18,197 nucleotides of DNA, taken from positions 1 through 18,197 of the forward strand of contig DATJDB010000163.1 in assembly GCA_035497635.1 (NCBI GenBank). The letters run 5' to 3'. This DNA comes from Serpens sp035497635 (GTDB taxonomy: Bacteria > Pseudomonadota > Gammaproteobacteria > Pseudomonadales > Pseudomonadaceae). The translations under genes and the position numbers were made by a program. Below are positions 14,527 to 18,197 of this stretch, one piece after another (position 1 is the stretch's first letter; each line of letters opens with the position of its first letter). The notes below the pieces were generated by a model. That model was given only the letters and a program-made list of their open reading frames with translations. It was not told the origin of the DNA and did no database searches.

Positions 14527-15137
14527 TGCGCCTCCAGCGCGTCGATCAGTCGGTTGAGCTGCGCGGCGGTGTTGCGGCACTGCTCGGCATAGCGGGTGTG
14601 GTGGCTGAGGACGTCGGCCTGGCCGAGGCCGGAATCGAGCTGCTCAGCGGCTCCGGCGCTGGCGGCCGGCGCAGCAGCTCGGTCGGGATCTGCGGGGGCT
14701 GGCAGGGCGGCGCCGGTGGCTTCGTCCCACACGCGGACAAAGCCGCGAGTGAACACACAAGCAGGCAGCGGCTCAGGCGCGGCATCCCGCGCCTGGCGAT
14801 AGAGGGTTGTGACACGGGCGATTTCTCCAGTAAGGCGGTCGGTAGTCTGGCGGTGTTCGCGCTGGATGCTGGCCAGCTTGCCGGCCAGTTGATCGAAGCG
14901 GGCCAGGGTGTCGCGCAGTTGCTGCGCGGCGGCTTTGGCATCGCGCTCGGCGGCCTGGGCGCGCAGCGCGATCTCGTCAGCGTGCAGGCGCTTGAGGGTT
15001 TGCAGGGCGGCATCGGCCTCGGCGTAGGCTTTGGCGTAGCCCTGATCCCATTGGCTTGAGCCATGCACCCACAGCGTCGCGGCCATCAGCAGGGCGAGCA
15101 GCAGCGGCCAACTGGCCTTCAACCATGAGAGGTTCAT
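14523..15137 (-). CDS. Rz-like inner-membrane spanin
   Basis: A 204-aa i-spanin. It has a short cytoplasmic start, one membrane segment (about 9-25, SWPLLLALLMAATLWVHG) and a long periplasmic helix (about 35-120) rich in Ala, Gln, Arg and Asp with heptad character. Near the C-terminus cysteines lie in PACVFT and EQCRNT. Spanins link inner and outer membranes and fuse them in the last lysis step. The start overlaps the endolysin stop by ATGA. The gene for its outer-membrane partner is nested inside it in the +1 frame (14546-14785), the classic Rz/Rz1 arrangement. Confidence 0.88.
   Translation of the reverse strand: MNLSWLKASWPLLLALLMAATLWVHGSSQWDQGYAKAYAEADAALQTLKRLHADEIALRAQAAERDAKAAAQQLRDTLARFDQLAGKLASIQREHRQTTDRLTGEIARVTTLYRQARDAAPEPLPACVFTRGFVRVWDEATGAALPAPADPDRAAAPAASAGAAEQLDSGLGQADVLSHHTRYAEQCRNTAAQLNRLIDALEAQ
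14546..14785 (-). CDS. Rz1-like outer-membrane spanin lipoprotein, nested inside Rz
   Basis: In the +1 frame relative to Rz, an ATG at 14785 opens a 79-aa protein starting MPRLSRCLLVCSLAALSACG. This is a signal peptide with lipobox L16-S17-A18-C19, to be cut before C19. The mature part is proline-rich (TKPPAPPCQPPQIP), the hallmark of Rz1 o-spanins. It also has a cysteine in that stretch. The C-terminal part is Ser/Thr/Pro-rich. It lies wholly within the Rz gene, so one stretch of DNA encodes both spanins. The ribosome site before the ATG (GGCGCGGG) is weak. Confidence 0.85.
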   Translation of the reverse strand: MPRLSRCLLVCSLAALSACGTKPPAPPCQPPQIPTELLRRPPAPEPLSSSIPASARPTSSATTPAMPSSAATPPRSSTD

Positions 15138-15649
15138 AGGCCGGCCTCACATAGCCGAACCTCGTCCAGGCGCCGGTGGTGAAGCCCCCGCACGAATCGA
15201 GTGCCAACGAACGCCCAGGCCGGCGTGCCGTCAGCCTTCCAAGCCAGTGCCTGGCAGCCCTCGGCGATACGCCCCAGGTTGATAAGCGCCACGGCACGGC
15301 TCGCGCAGGTGCTCGGTACTCCAAAGTTGTGGGAATGGCTGCTCAGCGCATCGAAGGTGTTCTGGGTGATGTTCGAGTTGGTGAGGCAGTCGGCCAACTG
15401 CAGCTGGCCCTTGCTGACCACCATGCGCTCGACTTCCTCGCAGCGCTCCTCGGACCAGTAATCGCCCACCACCAGCGGGTAGGGGCTGGTGTGTGGGGTA
15501 ATGCCCTTGCAAACGGTGGGCAAACCATCGGCTAACTGGTCGGGGTAGACGTGGTTCTGACCGTCGCCCTCCCAGGTGCCGAGAAACGCCATGAGCGTGC
15601 TGCTCGCCAGCACCAGGGTGCCGGCGGCGATGCGAGCCTTAACCCCCAT
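15134..15649 (-). CDS. GH24-family endolysin with signal-anchor-release-like N-terminus
   Basis: A 171-aa muramidase of the T4/R21-lysozyme family (GH24), cutting the MurNAc-GlcNAc bond of peptidoglycan. Residues 7-25 form a weakly hydrophobic Ala/Gly/Ser/Thr/Leu segment without a cleavage site, like SAR endolysins. The catalytic Glu would be E27 in TWEGDG, right after that segment; the Asp is D37 or D41 in YPDQLADGLPTVCKGIT, and the Thr is T45. The C-terminal part (SHSHNFGVPSTCASRAV, then FVRGLHHRRLDEVRLC) fits the family. I chose the ATG at 15649 (GGAGG upstream, 11-nt overlap with the preceding gene) rather than the longer frame from 15847, whose first 66 residues are non-native. Confidence 0.9.
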   Translation of the reverse strand: MGVKARIAAGTLVLASSTLMAFLGTWEGDGQNHVYPDQLADGLPTVCKGITPHTSPYPLVVGDYWSEERCEEVERMVVSKGQLQLADCLTNSNITQNTFDALSSHSHNFGVPSTCASRAVALINLGRIAEGCQALAWKADGTPAWAFVGTRFVRGLHHRRLDEVRLCEAGL

Positions 15650-15965
15650 GGCCACCTCCGACCAGACTGCGCAGCGCGGCCAGGTGACGGTTGCCCACCT
15701 CCGGGGCGGACTTACGGTAATGGGTGACGTTGAGGGCTTCACGGCGCGGTGCGGCCGGCGGCTTTTCCTTGGCCGCCTGCTGCCGGCCGGCTCGGTAGTT
15801 GCGGTAGGCCTGGGCCTTGGCGAAGGCGCTTCTGACGTGCTCCTCAACCCGGGGGCGCCATTCGGCGGGACAGCGCTCCAGCAGCTGGCGACGCCGGTCG
15901 AGCGATGGCTCGGCCAGGATCGCGGCGGCGTAGTCGCGGGGGGCGATTAGACGGTTGCCGGACAC
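15639..15965 (-). CDS. Uncharacterised 108-aa protein, first gene of the late operon
   Basis: The GTG at 15965 has GGAG 8 nt upstream and starts a protein beginning (V)SGNRLIAPRDYAAAILAEP. An in-frame ATG at 16016 would lie almost on the predicted transcription start, so I prefer the GTG. The protein is basic and soluble, with RRRQLLERCPAEWRPRVEEHVR helices and a Lys/Pro/Arg-rich middle; there is no membrane segment, so it is not a holin. It lies between the late promoter and the endolysin gene, with an 11-nt overlap into the latter. Similar proteins with an IAPRDYAAA start occur in Mu-like Pseudomonas phages; function unknown to me. Confidence 0.75.
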   Translation of the reverse strand: MSGNRLIAPRDYAAAILAEPSLDRRRQLLERCPAEWRPRVEEHVRSAFAKAQAYRNYRAGRQQAAKEKPPAAPRREALNVTHYRKSAPEVGNRHLAALRSLVGGGHGG

Positions 15966-16019
15966 TGTTCCAGCTCCAATGGAAAAGGAGCACTGACAGT
16001 ACGGCGCGGCGATCACCGC

Positions 16020-16032
16020 TCGGGATTAAAGG
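16020..16032 (-). promoter_or_regulatory. Putative activator-dependent late promoter before the lysis genes (Plys-like)
   Basis: The minus-strand motif CCTTTAATCCCGA has TTTAAT at 16025-16030 as a -10 box. The -35 position holds GCGGGT, far from consensus, as expected for an activator-dependent promoter. The motif is identical to that at 7833-7845. It lies just downstream of the terminator of the mor transcript, so it can restart transcription for the late genes. A start near 16018 gives a leader of about 53 nt before the first late gene. TTACAGTAA, a short dyad, lies directly upstream at 16036-16044. Confidence 0.6.
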
Positions 16033-16042
16033 CTATTACTGT

Positions 16043-16068
16043 AAAAAACCCGCCGGGCAGGCGGGTTT
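16043..16068 (-). terminator. Intrinsic terminator of the early/middle (mor) transcript
   Basis: On the minus strand a 9-bp perfect stem (AAACCCGCC with GGCGGGTTT, arms 16060-16068 and 16046-16054) with a 5-nt loop is followed directly by T residues to 16043. It lies about 60 nt after the mor stop and just before the late promoter motif, separating middle from late transcription. Confidence 0.88.
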
Positions 16069-16125
16069 CAGGGGAGGGGAAGCGCAACATTCAGCACGCC
16101 GGGCGGCGGCTTGTAAAGCCTTTTG

Positions 16126-16527
16126 CTAGAACAGCGATGGCTGGATGCGCTGGCGGTGCAGCGTTCGCTGCTCGGCAATGATGGCGTAGATCTGCATCAC
16201 GGTCAGGCCAAAGGTATCGGCCAGGTCTTCGATGTTGTTGCCCTTGTACTTGGCCCAGATCTCGCGGTCGCGCAGCGCGCGCTCCAGGACGTCATCCTTG
16301 GGCATGTAGAGCTGACGGCCACCGGCGTAGCGGGACAGCGCCCGCACCGTGATGAACGCCCGGCGCTGGGCAACCTCGGGCCCATCCCCGGCCCGCAGGT
16401 GGGCGGCCTCGATCACGCTGACCAGGTCGGCCAGCGCCTTCGGCCACTTGGCGCGGATCTCGGGCGACTGCACATACGCCAGAGCGTCTTCCGGGATCTC
16501 GTCGCCGAACAGATCGTGACTGCTCAC
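16126..16527 (-). CDS. mor: Mor/C-family transcription activator
   Basis: A 133-aa activator of the Mu Mor/C family, which turns on middle or late promoters lacking a -35 box. The C-terminal signature is clear: GGRQLYMPKDDVLERALRDREIWAKYKGNNIEDLADTF (about 72-108), followed by the recognition helix region GLTVMQIYAIIAEQRTLHRQR. The N-terminal part is the helical dimerisation domain. The start is a GTG at 16527, overlapping the GemA stop (GTGA) with GAGGGGG just upstream, mirroring the gemA-mor operon of Mu. No separate C gene is seen before the lysis genes, so this may be the sole activator of the late promoters. Mor versus C orthology cannot be decided from sequence alone. Confidence 0.88.
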   Translation of the reverse strand: MSSHDLFGDEIPEDALAYVQSPEIRAKWPKALADLVSVIEAAHLRAGDGPEVAQRRAFITVRALSRYAGGRQLYMPKDDVLERALRDREIWAKYKGNNIEDLADTFGLTVMQIYAIIAEQRTLHRQRIQPSLF

Positions 16528-16925
16528 ATGTCCCCCTCGCGCCGACGTGCGTCATAGGTCAGAGCCGCCACCAGGCGGCGTAATTGATCGGTGTCGCACC
16601 ATTCCACGCGCTCGACCTTAAACATGCGCAATGCCATGGCATCGGCATATGCCCAAGGCCGACCGGCATCGGCCAGTTGCGCCTCGATCTTGCCGACCAG
16701 CGCCTTGCGTTCTGCGGCGGGCTTCGGCGTGCTGCGACCGGCTTTGTTCGCCGGCTTGGGCGTCCAGCCCAGGCGCTGGAACTCGGCCAGCACGGCGCCG
16801 ATCTGGCGCGGGCTGAGTTCCTTGGCCGAACGCACGCCGGCCACTCGGGCCAGCAGCGCGCGATAGGTGTCCTCGTCCAGGCCGAGCTGGGCCTTTGCGA
16901 TGTGGATCTTGGCCAGGCTGCTCAT
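16524..16925 (-). CDS. gemA: GemA-family protein (Mu gp16, DUF1018)
   Basis: A 133-aa protein of the GemA/gp16 family. The N-terminus SLAKIHIAKAQLGLDEDTYRALLARVAG is diagnostic, followed by SARELSPRQ-like SAKELSPRQIGAVLAEFQRLGW and a C-terminal helical half (ADAMALRMFKVERVEWC, then LRRLVAALTYDARRR). In Mu, gemA lies in an operon with mor and alters host gene expression and DNA topology. I chose the ATG at 16925, overlapping the zinc-finger stop by ATGA, rather than the upstream ATG at 16994. Its stop overlaps the mor start. Confidence 0.88.
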   Translation of the reverse strand: MSSLAKIHIAKAQLGLDEDTYRALLARVAGVRSAKELSPRQIGAVLAEFQRLGWTPKPANKAGRSTPKPAAERKALVGKIEAQLADAGRPWAYADAMALRMFKVERVEWCDTDQLRRLVAALTYDARRREGDM

Positions 16926-17143
16926 TGCATTACCGCCTGGGTGCGCTTGCGGGCCGCGCGCAACCGCTTGTGCTCGTTCGAGCAGGCGCGGCACCAGCTG
17001 TCCAGATTGCCGTTAGGGCGCGGGTGGAAGAACTCCGTGTCCGCCGGCCAGTATTCCTGGCAGTTCGGGCAGTAGCGTTCGACCGCGTACCAGTTGGTGC
17101 GCTGCTTGGGCGGCTTGGCCATTGTGGCGTGTGTCGGTGTCAT
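16922..17143 (-). CDS. Small zinc-finger protein
   Basis: A 73-aa protein with two knuckles, CPNC (25-28) and CRAC (51-54), around the motif WPADTEFFHPRPNGNLDSWC, followed by a very basic helix (NEHKRLRAARKRTQ). This fits a common phage zinc-finger type in which four cysteines bind one zinc; nucleic-acid binding is likely. The ATG at 17143 overlaps the preceding stop by ATGA and has GAGGAA upstream; an internal ATG at 17122 is possible but less well coupled. It is part of the early gene chain upstream of gemA. Confidence 0.75.
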   Translation of the reverse strand: MTPTHATMAKPPKQRTNWYAVERYCPNCQEYWPADTEFFHPRPNGNLDSWCRACSNEHKRLRAARKRTQAVMQ

Positions 17144-17418
17144 ACCGGGTTCCTCGGGTCCATGGCCGCCCGGAAGGCGACTGGATTGTTTCGGGCCAGC
17201 CCGGCCATGTAGCGGATGGCCAGGGTCAGGGCTTCGTCGGCTTCCTCGTAACCGCCGACCTGGCGCATCAGCTCCAGGTCGCGGCGGGTGCCGGCGTACA
17301 TCTCGACCTTGACCAGCTCGGCGCCGACCTTTTCGCGATGCTCACGCTCACGGTCGCGCTTGGCCTGCTGGCGATCCTTGTTCTGCCGACGGATACGGTC
17401 GGCCTTGCTTTCACTCAT
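17140..17418 (-). CDS. Small ribbon-helix-helix-like protein with basic N-terminal helix
   Basis: A 92-aa protein. Residues 5-30 are strongly charged (RIRRQNKDRQQAKRDRER), probably one helix. Residues 36-80 (VKVEMYAGTRRDLELM, then YEEADEALTLAIRYMAGLA) have the strand-helix-helix look of ribbon-helix-helix proteins, suggesting a small DNA-binding regulator. No clear ribosome site precedes the ATG at 17418; instead the repeat element (17423-17455) abuts it, and a five-codon frame inside that element ends by ATGA overlap on this start. The stop overlaps the zinc-finger start. The assignment rests on pattern only. Confidence 0.65.
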   Translation of the reverse strand: MSESKADRIRRQNKDRQQAKRDREREHREKVGAELVKVEMYAGTRRDLELMRQVGGYEEADEALTLAIRYMAGLARNNPVAFRAAMDPRNPV

Positions 17419-17422
17419 GGTT

Positions 17423-17455
17423 GGCTGCTCATCAGTACCGGGCCACCACGCCCGG
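17423..17455 (-). repeat. Stem-loop plus conserved 17-nt tail before the 92-aa gene (copy 1)
   Basis: On the minus strand a 6-bp stem CCGGGC/GCCCGG with loop GTGGTG is followed by GGTACTGATGAGCAGCC (overlapping by two bases), ending 4 nt before the start codon. The same loop and 17-nt tail occur at 18166-18197 before the next upstream gene, with a differently sequenced but still paired stem. Confidence 0.7.
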
Positions 17456-17458
17456 CAG

Positions 17459-17478
17459 ACCGCCCCGGTCGGGGCGGT
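17459..17478 (-). other. Perfect GC-rich hairpin after the DUF2786 gene
   Basis: ACCGCCCC and GGGGCGGT form a perfect 8-bp stem with a 4-nt loop, 6 nt after the DUF2786 stop. On the minus strand no T-run follows, so full termination is doubtful; it may attenuate or stabilise the transcript end. On the plus strand only TTT follows. Confidence 0.5.
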
Positions 17479-17484
17479 TTCGCA

Positions 17485-18156
17485 TCAGTTCAGGGCCAGC
17501 GGCGCGGCTCCGGCCACGCCATGGTTGAGGCGGACACCGGCGGCAGCCTCCAGCCCATGCAGGGCGTCCTGTGCCGAGCGGTTGTTGATGGGGCGGCCGG
17601 CGTTGCGGTTGCGGGCGTCGAGATCACTCAGGCTCGGGTGATGCTTGCTCACATAGGCCTCTACCGCCTGGGAGGGTTGTTCCTGCCCGGCGAACTCCTG
17701 GACCTGACGGCGCACGGCGAACACCCAGGCGTCGCAGAACACATCGGCGCGCTTGGTCTTGTTGGCAGCCTTGCAGCGCTTCAGCTTGTCGCCGATGTAG
17801 TCGCGGCGGGCCTGGCGAACCTGGCGCAACAGCAAGGTCATGCTGTAGCCGGCAACCTCGGCCATCTCGCCGATAAAGCGCCACTCGCCCAGGCCGACCG
17901 CGAACAGGACGCGGCAGGCGTAGGCACGGGCAACGCAGCCGGCCAGGTTGGCTTCCCACTGCGCGGGCGTGTGCTTGGAGCCGCTGCGGGCACCGTGTTC
18001 CTGTACCTCGGCCATCAGCACATCGGCCTCTTCGATCCGGTACTTCTCCATCAGCGCACGGGCCTGGCGCATGGCGGCGGCCGCTTCGTTCGGGTTACTG
18101 CTTGCGGCCAGGCGCAGGCATTTCTTGATCTTGTCCAGGGCTTTGCTGTGGTCCAT
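17485..18156 (-). CDS. DUF2786-domain protein
   Basis: A 223-aa protein. Residues 1-45 (SKALDKIKKCLRLAASSN, then NEAAAAMRQARALMEKYRIEEAD) are the DUF2786 domain, common in phage early genes. The middle (about 70-150) holds WEANLAGCVARAYACRVLF, YSMTLLLRQVRQARRDYI and CDAWVFAVRRQVQEF, helical segments of the companion domain often found with it. The C-terminal part is less conserved and ends LALN. GAGGAA lies just before the ATG at 18156, after a copy of the structured repeat. It belongs to the early region between the transposition genes (outside the window) and gemA/mor. Function unknown. Confidence 0.85.
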   Translation of the reverse strand: MDHSKALDKIKKCLRLAASSNPNEAAAAMRQARALMEKYRIEEADVLMAEVQEHGARSGSKHTPAQWEANLAGCVARAYACRVLFAVGLGEWRFIGEMAEVAGYSMTLLLRQVRQARRDYIGDKLKRCKAANKTKRADVFCDAWVFAVRRQVQEFAGQEQPSQAVEAYVSKHHPSLSDLDARNRNAGRPINNRSAQDALHGLEAAAGVRLNHGVAGAAPLALN

Positions 18157-18165
18157 CGGTTCCTC

Positions 18166-18197
18166 GGCTGCTCATCAGTACCCAGCCACCACGCTGG
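18166..18197 (-). repeat. Stem-loop plus conserved 17-nt tail before the DUF2786 gene (copy 2, cut by window edge)
   Basis: On the minus strand CCAGC/GCTGG (5 bp visible, possibly longer beyond the edge) encloses the same GTGGTG loop as copy 1, followed by the same GGTACTGATGAGCAGCC tail. It ends 9 nt before the ATG. The element reaches the window edge, so its full extent is not visible. Confidence 0.65.

Larger units (their letters stand above)
1..18197 (-). mobile_element. Partial Mu-like transposable phage/prophage (early-middle genes to tape measure)
   Basis: All supported genes are on the minus strand. From right to left they follow the order known for phage Mu: gemA, mor, endolysin, spanins, gp25, gp26, gp27, gp28 (terminase), gp29 (portal), gp30 (F), G, I/Z, gpT, gp36, gp37, gp38, L (sheath), M (tube), gp41/42 and tape measure. 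The sheath and tube genes make it a contractile-tailed phage, unlike the flexible-tailed Mu-like Pseudomonas phages D3112 and B3. Neither phage end is in the window: the transposase side lies beyond the right edge and the baseplate and fibre genes beyond the left edge. Genes look intact, so this could be a functional phage; that is an inference. Confidence 0.95.

Noticed and set aside
15650..15847. 66-residue N-terminal extension of the endolysin
   Set aside because: It is Arg/Pro/Ser-rich shadow sequence of the preceding gene. The ATG at 15649 has a strong ribosome site and places the membrane anchor at the N-terminus.
17423..17440. Hammerhead ribozyme suggested by CTGATGAG in the repeat tail
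   Set aside because: The required GAAA-type segment and the third helix are absent in both copies, and no cleavage-site context is visible. Only the short CUGAUGAG match remains.
17459..17478. Intrinsic terminator after the DUF2786 gene
   Set aside because: There is no T-run on the minus strand, and the genes on both sides appear to belong to the same early transcript.
17140..18156. A CRISPR array, tRNA gene or defence/anti-defence operon in the early region
   Set aside because: No regularly spaced repeats, tRNA-like folds or recognisable defence proteins were seen; the two related repeats are single elements before separate genes.

Overview
This window is the left-central part of a Mu-like transposable phage or prophage with a contractile tail. 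Every supported gene lies on the minus strand, so transcription runs from the right end of the window to the left. The DNA is GC-rich (roughly 65%), with codon use and small-gene families typical of Pseudomonas or a close gammaproteobacterial relative. The host is inferred from composition and protein flavour only. No bacterial flanking gene, transposase (MuA), MuB, repressor, attachment end or mom gene lies inside the window.

From right to left the layout follows the Mu gene order. (1) End of the early/middle region (18156 to 16126): a DUF2786 protein, a ribbon-helix-helix-like small protein, a zinc-finger protein, GemA (gp16) and a Mor/C-family activator, mostly joined by 4-base stop/start overlaps. 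It ends in a strong intrinsic terminator at 16043-16068. (2) Late operon start and lysis (15965 to 14523): an unknown 108-aa protein, a GH24 endolysin with a signal-anchor-like N-terminus, an Rz-like inner-membrane spanin and an Rz1 lipoprotein nested in another frame. (3) DNA packaging (14526 to 10067): DUF2730-like membrane protein, gp26-like protein, gp27-like DUF3486, a 54-aa membrane protein, the gp28-like large terminase and the gp29-like portal. (4) Head (10074 to 5356): MuF-like protein with a nuclease-like C-terminal domain, a 30-codon ORF, gpG-like protein, a zinc-ribbon protein, protease/scaffold, a decoration-like protein and the gpT-like major capsid protein. (5) Connector and tail (5343 to 7): gp36, gp37 and gp38 homologues, sheath, tube, a frameshifting tail-assembly chaperone and the tape measure.

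The most informative non-coding signals are these. A 13-bp motif with a good -10 box and no -35 box occurs at both places where Mu has activator-dependent late promoters (before the lysis genes and before the protease). A slippery TTTTTTG heptamer joins the two halves of the tail chaperone. A repeated stem-loop plus a 17-nt tail precedes two early genes. Two small ORFs (54 and 30 codons) tile gaps exactly by stop/start overlap. There is no obvious accessory cargo or defence island. The interest lies in compact, overlapping and regulatory features of an otherwise recognisable phage module.
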